A stretch of 64,000 bases of DNA from Neisseriaceae bacterium. Its GTDB lineage: Bacteria; Pseudomonadota; Gammaproteobacteria; Burkholderiales; Neisseriaceae. The translations under genes were made by a program, and so were the position numbers. Below the pieces are notes generated by a model. The model had not been told where the DNA came from, did not search any database, and saw only the letters and a list, made by a program, of their open reading frames with translations. Every line of letters starts with the position of its first letter. The first letter of the stretch is position 1. Positions 51,999-63,067 of the stretch are shown here, one piece after another. The DNA lies in the NCBI GenBank assembly GCA_016864895.1, contig CP046107.1, positions 620,001-684,000 of the forward strand. Direction: 5' to 3'.

Positions 51999-53411
51999 AT
52001 GTTAAAAATATACAATACTATTACTAAACAAAAAGAAGAATTTCAGCCAATTAACCCTAAATCTGTATTAATGTATGTATGTGGAATGACCGTGTATGAT
52101 TACTGCCACCTGGGACATGCAAGATTGATGGTAGTTTTTGATATTATTGCCCGTTGGCTTAAAGAGCTAGGATACCCTTTAACTTATGTTAGAAACATTA
52201 CAGACATAGATGATAAAATTATTGCACTTGCTCAAAAAAACAATGTACCCTATGAAGAAATAACTACCAAGTTTATCAACGCTATGCATAAAGATTCTGA
52301 TGCATTGGGTGTTCTCAGACCAGATATAGAACCCAGAGCAACAGAATATATTCCTGAAATTATTAAAATGATTGAAACCTTGATTAATAATCATAAAGCA
52401 TATGTGGCAGAAAATGGAGATGTATATTATTCAGTCAAAGAATTTCCTGCTTATGGTCAATTATCAGGAAAAAATCCTGATGAATTAAGAGCCGGTGAAC
52501 GTGTTAATATTAATGAAGCTAAAAAAGATCCTCTAGATTTTGCCCTATGGAAAGCTGTTAAACCAAATGAGCCATACTGGCCTAGCCCATGGGGAGATGG
52601 CAGACCCGGATGGCATATTGAATGTTCAGCCATGAGTGCTAGCCTATTTGGTGAAGTTTTTGACATTCATGGAGGTGGTGCTGATTTACAATTTCCTCAT
52701 CATGAAAATGAATTAGCACAAAACTGTGGGGCTAATCATCACTTCGCTCTGGAAACAACCAAACCAAAACTAATTCAAAGTCATGTTAAATATTGGATTC
52801 ATAATGGATTTGTCCGAGTTGATAATGAAAAGATGTCTAAATCTTTGGGTAATTTTTTTACTATAAGAGAAATTTTAGAGAAATATCCTGCAGAGGTTGT
52901 ACGTTTCTTCTTACTACGAACCCATTATAGGAGTCCTCTAAACTATTCAGACGCCCATCTGACTGATGCTAAAAATGCACTCACGCGCCTATACACTACA
53001 TTAAAAAATACACCACCTTCTCTAGAATTTCAGGATATTTCCTATGAGGACAATCACTTCACAAAAAGATTTTTTATTGCCATGAATGAAGATTTTAATA
53101 CTACCGAAGCGGTTGCTGTTCTATTCGAACTCTCTAGTGAAGTTAACAAAACACAAGATAGTCAATTAGCTAATTATTTGAAGATCCTAGGTAACAAAAT
53201 AGGCATTCTAACACAAAAACCAACACACTTTTTGCAAGGTGATAATTTATCGAGTTTGAGCAGTAAGGAAATTGAACACATGATTATACAAAGAAACATT
53301 GCTAGAGAAACAAAGAACTGGGCAGAGTCTGACAGAATCAGAGATTCTTTATTAGAACATGATATTATTCTCGAAGATGCAGCGGAAGGAACAACATGGC
53401 GCAAAAAATAA
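51999..53411 (+). CDS. cysS: Cysteinyl-tRNA synthetase
   Basis: CysRS charges tRNA-Cys. This class I synthetase of 470 residues has the zinc/cysteine site opening with [20 protein letters not shown], which includes the HIGH-type motif HLGH, and the zinc ligands in HIECSAMS and HHENELAQ. The KMSKS motif is KMSKSLGN, followed by a C-terminal helical domain ending in the GTTWR motif. It converges on dnaE with a 4-base gap. Confidence 0.98.
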   Translation: MLKIYNTITKQKEEFQPINPKSVLMYVCGMTVYDYCHLGHARLMVVFDIIARWLKELGYPLTYVRNITDIDDKIIALAQKNNVPYEEITTKFINAMHKDSDALGVLRPDIEPRATEYIPEIIKMIETLINNHKAYVAENGDVYYSVKEFPAYGQLSGKNPDELRAGERVNINEAKKDPLDFALWKAVKPNEPYWPSPWGDGRPGWHIECSAMSASLFGEVFDIHGGGADLQFPHHENELAQNCGANHHFALETTKPKLIQSHVKYWIHNGFVRVDNEKMSKSLGNFFTIREILEKYPAEVVRFFLLRTHYRSPLNYSDAHLTDAKNALTRLYTTLKNTPPSLEFQDISYEDNHFTKRFFIAMNEDFNTTEAVAVLFELSSEVNKTQDSQLANYLKILGNKIGILTQKPTHFLQGDNLSSLSSKEIEHMIIQRNIARETKNWAESDRIRDSLLEHDIILEDAAEGTTWRKK

Positions 53412-53415
53412 ATAA

Positions 53416-56400
53416 TCATTGATACCATTGAATTTTTACATTGGAAGATCCTAGCATATTTTCTAGTTGCTCCATTAATGCTTGCTCCGGTTTTACCTGC
53501 CATTCATCTGAAATTATCAAAGAACTTTCAATAAATTCATCTTGATACATAATAGATACCTTTAATGCAGATGAATGACTCTTATAACGTTCTAACAATT
53601 TAAATAACTCTAACACAGGAGAGTGTGGATTTAAGCACAATTGTAAACCACTTGCATAAGAAACTATCATATCATCAATAGTTACAACCTTATTAACTGT
53701 TATTTTCAATTCTTTAGATTTACTATATTCGTCTGTTCTAACACGGCATGAACAAAAAATAGGCATATCAGGATGAATAGACACACTACAAGATCTCATA
53801 ACCTCCTCATTCAATATAATTTCTTGACGAGCAGACATATCGTCTATCTCCAAAATCCATATCTTACGGCCAGATTTGGTAATCAAACTCCTCATCTTAG
53901 TAACAAAACCTGCTATCCAAATATTACGATCTGAGGGTTTTAATTCACTTAGATGAACTCTTGGTAAATGCTGTAAATCAACCTTATAAGGCTCAAATGG
54001 ATGTGCGGAAATATAAAAACCAATAGCCTCTTTTTCCTCTGCCAGTCTCCTACTTAATTTCCAAGGGATCGTCTCCTGCATGTTGGCTGCTGTTTTTACT
54101 TCTTCATCTAAATCAAACAATCCCCCTTGAAACTGATTCTCCCCTTTTTGATCAGCATAACTTAATGCAAAACCAATATTTTCAAACAATAATGCTCTGT
54201 TACTTTCAAGGCTATCAAATGTACCCGCTTTGATTAATGATTCTAATGTTCTTTTATTGATGACATTTTTGCTTAACCGGCCACAGAAATCAAATAGATC
54301 TTGATATGAACCATGTTTTTCCCTCTCTAAAATTAAAGCTTCTACTGCAGCTTCACCTACCCCTTTAATGGCACCCAATGCATAACGGATTGAGTCTGTA
54401 CCCTGTGGTATAAAACAATAAAATGATTCATTGATATCAGGAGGAAGAAATTTTATATTGTTTTTTTTGGCATCTTCATAAAATATCTCTAACTGATCTG
54501 TATTATGCAATTCACTTGACATCGTAGCACTCATAAATTCAACTGCATAATGGGCTTTTAACCAAGCTGTTTGATAAGCAATCAAGGCATAGGCCGCTGC
54601 GTGAGATTTATTAAATCCATATCCTGCAAATCGTTCCATATAATCAAATATTTCATTTGATTTTACAGTATCAATTCCTTTTTCTTTAGCTCCCAAAACA
54701 AAAATCTCTCTTTGTTTTAGCATCTCTTCTACTTTTTTCTTTCCCATAGCCCGACGTAATAAATCAGCACTCCCCAAAGAATAACCTGCACAAATTTGAG
54801 CTGCCTGCATTACTTGTTCTTGGTAAACCATGATACCATAGGTGGGCTCTAAGATTTCTTGTAAAAAAGGATGTAAATACTCAAATTTAGCTCCATGCAT
54901 CCTCTGAATGAAATCTGGTATTAAATCCATAGGACCTGGGCGGTATAGCGCAACAAAAGCAATAATTTCTTCAAATTTAGATGGTTTGGCCTCAAATAAC
55001 ATTCGCTTCATACCATTTGATTCAAATTGAAATACCGCAGTTGTATTAGCATTTTGAAAAATTTTAAACGCCAATACATCATCTAAAGGGATTTTTGAAA
55101 TATCTACTTCTTTATCTCTATTTTTCTTTATCAGGTCTTGTGCCATTTGTAGAATAGTCAAATTTCTCAAACCTAAAAAGTCAAATTTAACCAGTCCCAC
55201 TGCCTCCACGTCTTCTTTATCATACATAGAAATAGTTGCACTATCTGTCCCAGAAGGTTTATAGATAGGGCAAAAATCAGTGAGCTTATTGGGTGCAATT
55301 AGTACTCCCCCTGCATGCATACCGGTATTACGAACTAAATCCTCTAATTTTAAGGCGAGTCTCATCAACTCTTCTGCTTCTTCTGCATGTATTAGCCGTT
55401 GAATATCGGGTTCTAATTCCATTGCTCTTTGCAAACTAACAGGCCGATTTGTCTCTATAGGAATTAATTTTGATAGCCTATCACATACCCCAAAAGGAAT
55501 ACCCAGTACCCTTCCCACATCTCTAATGACTGCTCTAGAAGACATTGTTCCAAAAGTAACAATTTGGCTAACCGCCATTTCTCCATATTTACTTCTCACA
55601 TAATCAATCACTCGATTTCGATTATCCTGACAAAAGTCAATATCAAAGTCAGGCATAGAAACTCGTTCTGGATTTAAAAACCTCTCAAAGAGTAAATTAT
55701 ATTTAATAGGATCTAAATCTGTGATCTTGAGACTATACGCCACAAGAGATCCTGCACCAGACCCCCTGCCTGGGCCAACTGGACATCCATTATTTTTAGC
55801 CCAATTAATAAAATCTGCCACAATCAAAAAATAACCTGAAAATCCCATTTGAATAATAATATCCAGCTCAGAATCAAGTCTTTCTTGATAAATAGGAAAT
55901 ACTCTTACTCTTTCCTCTTCATCTGGAAATAAAAATGTTAATCGTTCTTGTAATCCCAGTTTTGAAACTTTAATTAAATAATCCTCAAGACTTTCATTAT
56001 GAGGTGTTGGGAAAATAGGTAAAAAACTTTTATTCAATGTTAAACTAACCGTACAACGTTTGGCAATTTCATAACTATTCTGCAATGCACTTGGCAAATC
56101 TTTAAATAGTTGATTCATTTCATATTTTCCTAGAAAATATTGACTAGGATGAAACTTGCGAACTCTTCGCTCATCTTCTAAAACATATCCAGAGGCGATA
56201 CAAACTTTTGCTTCATGAGCAACAAAGTCTTCTTGTTGCATAAATTGGATAGGATGAGTTGCTACAAGTGGCAAATTTAGCTCTTGAGCGAGTAGTAACG
56301 AACCTGAAAGGTTAATTTCTGCTTCTTTTTTTAATTCGTCCATTCTTGAACGAATAGAAACATCACCTGCCAAAGATACGTCAAAATAACGTTGGATTTC

Positions 56401-56907
56401 TAAATAAAAGTTATCTTGGAACCAGTCTGCTAACTTCTGAGCATATTCCTTTGCTTTTTCCGATTTATTTTTCAACAAATAATACCCAACAACCCCTTGT
56501 TGTGCACCTGATAAGCATATAAGGTTTGTTTTATCAATTTCCTCAAGCCATTGCCAACGAATCATAGGTGTATCTAGTTTTTTATCTCTCTCCATGTAAG
56601 CATGAGTCAAGAGTTCGCATAAGGACAAGTATCCCACATAATTTTTAGCCAATAAAAGCACACGATGAGGTTGAGAGTTATCATCTATATTCTCTAAAGA
56701 GAAATCTACGCTAAAAATAGGCTTGATCCCATTTTTACGACATATATTATAGAATTTTACTGCTGCAAACATATTCATGTTATCGCTTAAATTTAAAGCA
56801 GGAAAGTTCTCATCTTTTGCAAATTTAACTGCATCATTAATACGAATAATGCTACTCTCTATTGAGTATTCTGAGTATAGTCTTAAAGGAATATATGAAA
56901 TTGTCAT
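53416..56907 (-). CDS. dnaE: DNA polymerase III subunit alpha
   Basis: DnaE is the replicative polymerase. The 1163-residue protein has an N-terminal PHP domain whose metal-binding histidines look lost (RLYSEYS and LSDNMNMF), as in proteobacteria that proofread with DnaQ. The polymerase core follows with GPGRGSGAGSLVAYSL and the catalytic aspartates in MPDFDIDFCQDNR and VKFDFLGLRN. A clamp-binding motif QGGLFDL lies near residue 940, then an OB domain. It starts 12 bases after lpxA and looks co-transcribed with the lipid A genes. Confidence 0.98.
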   Translation of the reverse strand: MTISYIPLRLYSEYSIESSIIRINDAVKFAKDENFPALNLSDNMNMFAAVKFYNICRKNGIKPIFSVDFSLENIDDNSQPHRVLLLAKNYVGYLSLCELLTHAYMERDKKLDTPMIRWQWLEEIDKTNLICLSGAQQGVVGYYLLKNKSEKAKEYAQKLADWFQDNFYLEIQRYFDVSLAGDVSIRSRMDELKKEAEINLSGSLLLAQELNLPLVATHPIQFMQQEDFVAHEAKVCIASGYVLEDERRVRKFHPSQYFLGKYEMNQLFKDLPSALQNSYEIAKRCTVSLTLNKSFLPIFPTPHNESLEDYLIKVSKLGLQERLTFLFPDEEERVRVFPIYQERLDSELDIIIQMGFSGYFLIVADFINWAKNNGCPVGPGRGSGAGSLVAYSLKITDLDPIKYNLLFERFLNPERVSMPDFDIDFCQDNRNRVIDYVRSKYGEMAVSQIVTFGTMSSRAVIRDVGRVLGIPFGVCDRLSKLIPIETNRPVSLQRAMELEPDIQRLIHAEEAEELMRLALKLEDLVRNTGMHAGGVLIAPNKLTDFCPIYKPSGTDSATISMYDKEDVEAVGLVKFDFLGLRNLTILQMAQDLIKKNRDKEVDISKIPLDDVLAFKIFQNANTTAVFQFESNGMKRMLFEAKPSKFEEIIAFVALYRPGPMDLIPDFIQRMHGAKFEYLHPFLQEILEPTYGIMVYQEQVMQAAQICAGYSLGSADLLRRAMGKKKVEEMLKQREIFVLGAKEKGIDTVKSNEIFDYMERFAGYGFNKSHAAAYALIAYQTAWLKAHYAVEFMSATMSSELHNTDQLEIFYEDAKKNNIKFLPPDINESFYCFIPQGTDSIRYALGAIKGVGEAAVEALILEREKHGSYQDLFDFCGRLSKNVINKRTLESLIKAGTFDSLESNRALLFENIGFALSYADQKGENQFQGGLFDLDEEVKTAANMQETIPWKLSRRLAEEKEAIGFYISAHPFEPYKVDLQHLPRVHLSELKPSDRNIWIAGFVTKMRSLITKSGRKIWILEIDDMSARQEIILNEEVMRSCSVSIHPDMPIFCSCRVRTDEYSKSKELKITVNKVVTIDDMIVSYASGLQLCLNPHSPVLELFKLLERYKSHSSALKVSIMYQDEFIESSLIISDEWQVKPEQALMEQLENMLGSSNVKIQWYQ

Positions 56908-56919
56908 TCTAACTGATTA

Positions 56920-57696
56920 TTACCTGATGATACTTCTTCTCGAGTCTCGGAAAAAAGCCTGAAAAACTGATAACTCTGGGTGAATCTCTATCATAGGTTT
57001 AATTTTTTCTTTAGCTTCGTCTAAGGTTAAATCTTGTCTATAAATAATGTTATAGACCTCTTTGATGTGGGAGATCTCTGCAGCTGAAAAACCATTTCGC
57101 CTTAAGCCCTCTATGTTTAATCCTACTGGTTTTAATTTATATCCTGCCGCCATAACATAAGGTGGAACGTCTTTATCAACACGAGAAGCAAATGCCGTCA
57201 TAGCGTATTCACCTATCTGACAAAACTGAAAAATTAAAGTAAAGCCACCTGTCACAACATAATCTTTAATAATCACGTGACCTGCTAAACTCGTACCATT
57301 TGCTAATATTGTATTATTTCCTACAACACAATCATGAGCGATATGTACATACGCCATAATCCAATTATGACTACCTACTCTAGTCTCGCCCACACCAGTT
57401 ACTGTGCCAACATTAATTGTACAATACTCTCTTATGGTATTACTATCACCAATGATTAATTTGGTATCCTCTCCCTTATATTTCTTATCCTGAGGAATAG
57501 CCCCTATAGAAGCAAACTGAAATATTCGATTATATTTACCAATGACCGTTGAACCTTCAATAACAACATGTGATTTAATCACCGTTCCATCATCAATTTT
57601 AACATGTGGTCCAATCACTGAATAGGCTCCCACTTCCACGCTAGGTGCTAACTCAGCTTTACTATCTATAATAGCCGTTTTATGAATATTACTCAT
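56920..57696 (-). CDS. lpxA: UDP-N-acetylglucosamine acyltransferase LpxA with His160 replaced by Phe
   Basis: LpxA transfers a 3-hydroxyacyl chain from ACP to UDP-GlcNAc, the first step of lipid A synthesis. From the ATG at 57696 (preceded by AGGGAAG) it has 258 residues with left-handed beta-helix hexapeptide repeats and a C-terminal helical domain. Catalytic His121 (E. coli His125), His118, His140 and Arg200 are all in place at a constant offset of four. The usual VHQFC motif reads IFQFC, so the residue matching E. coli His160 is Phe156. Gene order lpxD-fabZ-lpxA is standard. Confidence 0.96.
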   Translation of the reverse strand: MSNIHKTAIIDSKAELAPSVEVGAYSVIGPHVKIDDGTVIKSHVVIEGSTVIGKYNRIFQFASIGAIPQDKKYKGEDTKLIIGDSNTIREYCTINVGTVTGVGETRVGSHNWIMAYVHIAHDCVVGNNTILANGTSLAGHVIIKDYVVTGGFTLIFQFCQIGEYAMTAFASRVDKDVPPYVMAAGYKLKPVGLNIEGLRRNGFSAAEISHIKEVYNIIYRQDLTLDEAKEKIKPMIEIHPELSVFQAFFRDSRRSIIR

Positions 57697-57710
57697 TAAC
57701 ACTTCCCTAT

Positions 57711-58163
57711 CTATCCAATATTTTTCCTCGCACATGTTATTTCAGCTTCTGTTGCGACCTCATAATCAACTGAAGCTTTAACTGAAAATTTTCCTACGCC
57801 ACTTTTTTGATTCAATATAGAAGCTTCCAATATCAGTGTATCTCCTGGAAAAACGGGTCTTTTAAATCGAGCATTAGTAATAGAAGCAAAAAAATATAAT
57901 TCATCTTCTTGGGTTTCAAAACTTAATGTAGCTAGAACAGCAGCAGTTTGTGCCAATGCTTCTATGATCAAAACACCGGGCATTACTGGATAACCTGGAA
58001 AGTGTCCCATAAAATAAGGTTCATTCATAGAAATACTTTTTAATGCCTTGATACTCTTTGACAGTTCCAATTCTATAACTCGGTCTACTAATAAAAATGG
58101 GCTTCTATGCGGTATGATCTTCTCTATGTCTTTGGCTTCCAAAGGTAAAATAACTGATTTCAT
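57711..58163 (-). CDS. fabZ: 3-hydroxyacyl-ACP dehydratase FabZ
   Basis: FabZ dehydrates 3-hydroxyacyl-ACP in fatty acid elongation and competes with LpxA/LpxD for that substrate. The 150-residue hot-dog-fold protein has [14 protein letters not shown] and the catalytic histidine in [20 protein letters not shown] (glutamate in the same helix). The ATG at 58163 is preferred to the TTG one codon before. It lies 17 bases after lpxD and 14 before lpxA. Confidence 0.97.
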   Translation of the reverse strand: MKSVILPLEAKDIEKIIPHRSPFLLVDRVIELELSKSIKALKSISMNEPYFMGHFPGYPVMPGVLIIEALAQTAAVLATLSFETQEDELYFFASITNARFKRPVFPGDTLILEASILNQKSGVGKFSVKASVDYEVATEAEITCARKNIG

Positions 58164-58180
58164 CAATGTGTCCTTTTAAT

Positions 58181-59218
58181 TTATTCTGGATCCTTTATTA
58201 ATTTCTTTTCTATATTTGTTAATCTTTGATTCATGTCTCTTAATCGCCTTAAATAAACTGCATTATACTTCCAATCTTGATATTCGTGAAATGGGTATGA
58301 GCCCGCATATTGTTTTCCAGGATGGTCAATTGAGTGACTAACGATAGTAGCTCCAGCAATCAAAGTATCATCTGCAACGGTTAAGTGACCTGTAAATTTA
58401 GCAGCACCTGCAATACGACACCTTTTCCCTATTCTTGTGCTTCCTGCCAATCCAACCATAGCAGCAATAGCTGTATGCTCACCAATCTCACAATTATGAG
58501 CGATTTGTACTAAGTTATCTATTTTGACGCCTTTATGAATCACTGTATTTCCAATAGCACCCCGATCTATAGAAACGTTAGAACCTATCTCTACATCATC
58601 ATGTATCTCCACATTACCCACTTGAGGAATTTTTTCCCAACTAGCGCCATTCCAGGCAAATCCAAATCCATCCGCCCCGATAACACTACCTGAATGAATT
58701 TCTACATTATCGCCTATGGTACTACCATTATAAATGGTTACATTGGGGTGAATATAACAGTGCTCTCCAATAGTTACATCTTTCCCAATAACAGAACCAG
58801 ATGATATACGAGTATACGCACCCACTTTAACACCTTTTCCAATAAACACGTTAGCACCTATCTCAACAGTTGCATCGATTTGATCAGATTCGATCACTGC
58901 ACTAAAGTGTGTAGTACAATTCGAAACTTCCGCGGGGTGGAAATATTGTAATACACGTGCAAAATATAAATAAGCATTATCACAAACAATAAAGCTTTTA
59001 TCAAAATATTCTGTATAGTCAAAATTAGAACCCACAATCAAAGCACAAGCCTTGGATTGATAAACCTCATTCTTTAAACGATGATCAGTTAAAAATGATA
59101 ACTGTTTCTCCGTAGCTAAATCCAATGATGAAATACCCTCTACTATCAAATCTGACCCTACTAACATACCTCCAAATAGAGTAATTAATTCAGATAACTC
59201 TACCGCCATCTTAGACAT
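58181..59218 (-). CDS. lpxD: UDP-3-O-acylglucosamine N-acyltransferase LpxD
   Basis: LpxD adds the second 3-hydroxyacyl chain, on nitrogen, in lipid A synthesis. The 345-residue protein has an N-terminal uridine-binding domain (~1-105), a hexapeptide-repeat beta-helix and a C-terminal helix. The catalytic histidine lies in [10 protein letters not shown], and [14 protein letters not shown] is a typical family segment. It begins 112 bases after bamA, beyond a terminator, so it needs its own promoter; I see no strong one. Confidence 0.96.
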   Translation of the reverse strand: MSKMAVELSELITLFGGMLVGSDLIVEGISSLDLATEKQLSFLTDHRLKNEVYQSKACALIVGSNFDYTEYFDKSFIVCDNAYLYFARVLQYFHPAEVSNCTTHFSAVIESDQIDATVEIGANVFIGKGVKVGAYTRISSGSVIGKDVTIGEHCYIHPNVTIYNGSTIGDNVEIHSGSVIGADGFGFAWNGASWEKIPQVGNVEIHDDVEIGSNVSIDRGAIGNTVIHKGVKIDNLVQIAHNCEIGEHTAIAAMVGLAGSTRIGKRCRIAGAAKFTGHLTVADDTLIAGATIVSHSIDHPGKQYAGSYPFHEYQDWKYNAVYLRRLRDMNQRLTNIEKKLIKDPE

Positions 59219-59287
59219 AATTCAAATCCAGAAACTATTAATGACATAATAATACCATTATTAGCTATTTATAACGATCAATAAAAA

Positions 59288-59312
59288 AAGGAACTGCAAT
59301 TCACAGTTCCTT
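59288..59312 (-). terminator. Intrinsic terminator between bamA and lpxD
   Basis: A perfect 9-bp stem, AAGGAACTG/CAGTTCCTT, with a 7-nt loop is followed on the minus strand by T5-A-T2. It lies 18 bases past the bamA stop. It occupies the place where most relatives carry skp (ompH). Confidence 0.9.
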
Positions 59313-59330
59313 AGATAAAAAACAATAACC

Positions 59331-61691
59331 TTAGAAAGTATTACCAATATTAAATTGAAAAGCTTGTTCCCTATCACCTGCTTTTTTATTCAAAGGCTTT
59401 GCCCAACTGAATCTTAGAGCCCCTAAAGGAGATAACCAAACCATACCAATACCAGCACTATAACGTAATTCTTTTTCAAAACTACTCTTATAGCTTTCTT
59501 TATATTCGAAGTTATCCAATGGCCCACGAGTTTTACCATCCCATAAACTACCTGCATCTGCAAACACACTCAAACGTACTGTCTGTGAATCCTTCAAACC
59601 AGGCATTGGAAAGAATAACTCCGCTGTCCCAGTGACCAATCTGGTGCCACCAATATAATCAACATCACCATACCAATTATTAATTTTAGGACCTATTGAT
59701 GAAGCATCATAACCTCTGATAGAACCCATACCCCCCGTATGAAAATTATAAAAGAACGGCACATCATGACTATGTCCATATCCTTTGACATAGCCTGCCT
59801 GCCCAGTCAACATAAAAGTCAAATTTTGAGTTAACGGAAAGAACCACCATTCTTGGTGTGTTAATTTGTAAAACTCATGATCACTCACACTAGGGAGAGT
59901 TGCTTCAAATTGGCTTTCTAAGATATAACCACGAGTGGGCCATAAATAACTGTCAATAGTTGATCTTCTCCAAGAGACAGAGACCGGGTAAATTGTACTA
60001 GAGTTACCGTGTTTAGCAACATAGTTTTTATAATAAATAGGGCTTCTCTCATATAAATCAACTCTCTTATGTTCTGCACCTATTCTAAAATTGATTTTAT
60101 CATAATCAGTGACAGGAAAAACAAACTTCAACCCACCGGTAAGTGTTTTTGCCTTATAAGAGCTGGTTTCAACATCATTAGGATCAAACTTAATGGCTGA
60201 AAAATCAAATCCAGCACCCACACCATGCTTTGTGTAATATGGATTCAAATAGTCTAATGTCAAAGCTTTAGAAGTACCACCAGTAGAAACATTTAAGGCA
60301 ATTTGTCTACCTGTTCCCCATAAATTATCATGAGTAAATTTACCACTAACCACAACTCCATCATCCTGAACATAACCCACTGAGAAATCCAGTAACCCTA
60401 CGTTCGATTCCTTAACATCTACTGCCAAATCGACTTGATCTGCACTATCTTCAACTGGTACTTCTTGAACTGTTATATCTTCAAAATACCCCAAGTCTCC
60501 TATTCTCTCTTTAGAACGTTTAATTTTTTGAGCATCATAAGAAGTATTCTCTTGCTGTCTCATCTCACGACGAATCACTTCATCTCTCGTTTTAGTATTG
60601 CCTGTGATATTAATCTGACGTACATAAATCTTCTGATTTGCATTCACTACAATATCAAATCCTAGAGAGTTATCAGAATTACGATGAGGATTGACTTGCA
60701 CGTCCGCTTTTGCATATCCTGATTTACCTAATTCCATTTTGATGTCACTAACAACATTATCTAATTGTGTTTGATTAAACCACTTAGAAGTGTTAAAAGC
60801 GAATCTTGTATTATGATTGTCCGCTATTGCTTGCAAACGCTCCATAGGAACTTCTTTGAAATCTCCCAAAACATTAATTTTTCCCCAAGTATAACGAACT
60901 CCCTCATTTAACACTATTTTCAGGGTCATATTCTGAGGGGAATCAATATCAATCTCTGGCTCAAATTTGACAATAGCAAAATCATAAAAGCCTCTATCTT
61001 TGTAGTATTTTGTAAGTGCTTTTTGATCCACATCACTCTTAATGTATGCATATATATCATTTTTAGTAAAAAAGGACATAATGTTATGTTGCCCCATACT
61101 CATACGACGTTTGAGCGTTCCATCGGAGAAATTGACATTACCTTCAAACTCTACCTTTCTAATTCTTGTCGTAACTCCTTCATCAACATTAATAGTCAAT
61201 GCTACCCTATTTCTCTCTAGCTCCGTTACTTTTGGTGACACTACAGCATTATTTTTACCTAAATTCAAATACTCCTGTTGCAATCCCTGAGTCACCGCTT
61301 TCAAAACAGCAGGATCATAAACTTTAGCTTCAGCTACACCTAAACGTTTCAAATTATCCTTGATCAATTGATTAGAAATTGCCTTACCACCCGTCACCAC
61401 TACTGAATCAACAATAGGACGCTCGATAACAGTCAATAAGACTTGATCATTTTGTACCTCTACCTGTACATCCGAGAAGTAACCCGTCGCATATAGATCT
61501 TTAATAATTTGTTCGCCCTTAGTAGAAGTAAATTGACCTCCTACGTTTATGGGTAAATAATTGAACACAGTCTCTGGTTCAATTCTCTGCAATCCTTCAA
61601 TACGTATATCTTTTATTGTAAAATCTTTAGCTATCGAAGGTACGGATAAAAATAAGCCCGCCAAACATGTCACTATTAATTTTTTATTCAT
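59331..61691 (-). CDS. bamA: Outer membrane protein assembly factor BamA
   Basis: BamA (Omp85) is the barrel that inserts outer-membrane proteins. The 786-residue protein has a signal peptide (~1-21, cleaved near IAKDF), five POTRA domains (~22-420) and a 16-strand barrel containing the VRGYD-type motif as IRGYDASSIGP. It ends in the barrel signature FQFNIGNTF with terminal phenylalanine. It starts 6 bases after rseP, so both are co-transcribed. The skp gene that usually follows is absent. Confidence 0.98.
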   Translation of the reverse strand: MNKKLIVTCLAGLFLSVPSIAKDFTIKDIRIEGLQRIEPETVFNYLPINVGGQFTSTKGEQIIKDLYATGYFSDVQVEVQNDQVLLTVIERPIVDSVVVTGGKAISNQLIKDNLKRLGVAEAKVYDPAVLKAVTQGLQQEYLNLGKNNAVVSPKVTELERNRVALTINVDEGVTTRIRKVEFEGNVNFSDGTLKRRMSMGQHNIMSFFTKNDIYAYIKSDVDQKALTKYYKDRGFYDFAIVKFEPEIDIDSPQNMTLKIVLNEGVRYTWGKINVLGDFKEVPMERLQAIADNHNTRFAFNTSKWFNQTQLDNVVSDIKMELGKSGYAKADVQVNPHRNSDNSLGFDIVVNANQKIYVRQINITGNTKTRDEVIRREMRQQENTSYDAQKIKRSKERIGDLGYFEDITVQEVPVEDSADQVDLAVDVKESNVGLLDFSVGYVQDDGVVVSGKFTHDNLWGTGRQIALNVSTGGTSKALTLDYLNPYYTKHGVGAGFDFSAIKFDPNDVETSSYKAKTLTGGLKFVFPVTDYDKINFRIGAEHKRVDLYERSPIYYKNYVAKHGNSSTIYPVSVSWRRSTIDSYLWPTRGYILESQFEATLPSVSDHEFYKLTHQEWWFFPLTQNLTFMLTGQAGYVKGYGHSHDVPFFYNFHTGGMGSIRGYDASSIGPKINNWYGDVDYIGGTRLVTGTAELFFPMPGLKDSQTVRLSVFADAGSLWDGKTRGPLDNFEYKESYKSSFEKELRYSAGIGMVWLSPLGALRFSWAKPLNKKAGDREQAFQFNIGNTF

Positions 61692-61697
61692 TTTAAA

Positions 61698-63044
61698 TTA
61701 CCCAAAAATCCTAACGAAATCATTTGAAAAAGCAATAAACATTAACAATACGAGGAACAAAAATCCTAACCGCGTTCCAAACGCTCGCTCCGCATCACTC
61801 ATAGGTTTACGCCTTACCCATTCAATAAACGAAAACAAAATACCACCCCCATCCAATATAGGAACAGGTAACAGATTAAAAATCCCAATACTTACACTAA
61901 TAGCCGCTATAAATGCTAAATAAGTCATTAAACCGATCGCAGCTGTTTCATTTGCATAACTAGCCATAGTAACTGGTCCACTAATATTCACTAATGAACT
62001 CTTACCGACCACTATCCTCCCCAAAAGGAATAATATCTGTTTAGAAAAATAACCAACTTTACCAAACGCCATTTTAACAGACTCTAACAAATTAGGATAA
62101 TAAATGTCGCTATTTTTTTTAGCCAGTATCTCATCAATCTTATTTTGCACTCCAATCTTCCCTATAGGCCTAGAATTCTTTGCTTCTAATAAACTATCAG
62201 GAATTACAACGGTTTCAAACTTTTCTCCCCCCCTTTGATACAAAACATCAATTTTTTGACTAGGATGGTTTCTAATAATACTAGCAAAATTGGTATAATT
62301 TTCTACTTTCTCGTGATTTAATTCTAAAATGATATCATCAGCCTGCAAACCTGCTTTACTAGCGGGACCATCAGGTGATACCATTTCTATCTCATTAGTG
62401 ACTCTATGTGGGTAAAGGCCAAAACCACTTTTACCTAATAAAATACTCCTAACTTCTTGTGGGTATTTTTCGGTATCAACTTTTCTTATTTGTGGTTGTC
62501 CTGAGGCATCAATTACTTCATACTGTAATCCATTTTCTAAATTTTCCATGGTCAATATAGACACATCTGAAAAATCTTTTACTAATTTTTGATTTATCTT
62601 AATAATATAGTCACCCTCTTGAAATCCAGCTTTTTCAGCCAAAGAATCTATAGCAACCATATTCACTTCTGGTTTTAACGAGGTGATACCCTCATGATAA
62701 AAAACTAAGCTAAACAGTAGAACACCTAAAACAAAATTAATAAATGGGCCAGCAAAATAAATTAGAATCTTTTTCCATGGCGCTTGTAAATCAAAGGCAT
62801 ATTGTTTCTCCACCTCATCAACTTCGCCTAATCTTGTATCCAACATGCGCACATATCCGCCTAAGGGGATTAAACTTAAACACCATGTAGTATCATTCCA
62901 TGTTTTACTACACAACACCTTACCAAAACCTATTGAAAATTTTTCAACTTTAACACCAAAAAACTTTGCCACTAAATAATGACCTAGTTCGTGCACAGTC
63001 ACAATGGTAGTAATTGCTATTAAGAAATAAAATACTTGACTCAA
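61698..63044 (-). CDS. rseP: Site-2 protease RseP, probable TTG start
   Basis: RseP is an inner-membrane zinc protease that cleaves anti-sigma factors and leftover signal peptides. It has the HELGH zinc motif in span 1, two PDZ domains (~110-290) and the third zinc ligand in NLLPVPILDGGGILF. There is no ATG near the start. The TTG at 63044 has a GAGG Shine-Dalgarno 8 nt upstream and gives 448 residues. A TTG at 63071, overlapping the dxr stop as TTGA, would add nine residues but has no ribosome site. It lies between dxr and bamA as in many proteobacteria. Confidence 0.94.
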   Translation of the reverse strand: MSQVFYFLIAITTIVTVHELGHYLVAKFFGVKVEKFSIGFGKVLCSKTWNDTTWCLSLIPLGGYVRMLDTRLGEVDEVEKQYAFDLQAPWKKILIYFAGPFINFVLGVLLFSLVFYHEGITSLKPEVNMVAIDSLAEKAGFQEGDYIIKINQKLVKDFSDVSILTMENLENGLQYEVIDASGQPQIRKVDTEKYPQEVRSILLGKSGFGLYPHRVTNEIEMVSPDGPASKAGLQADDIILELNHEKVENYTNFASIIRNHPSQKIDVLYQRGGEKFETVVIPDSLLEAKNSRPIGKIGVQNKIDEILAKKNSDIYYPNLLESVKMAFGKVGYFSKQILFLLGRIVVGKSSLVNISGPVTMASYANETAAIGLMTYLAFIAAISVSIGIFNLLPVPILDGGGILFSFIEWVRRKPMSDAERAFGTRLGFLFLVLLMFIAFSNDFVRIFG

Positions 63045-63067
63045 ATAATAATCCTCATCTGTAAATT

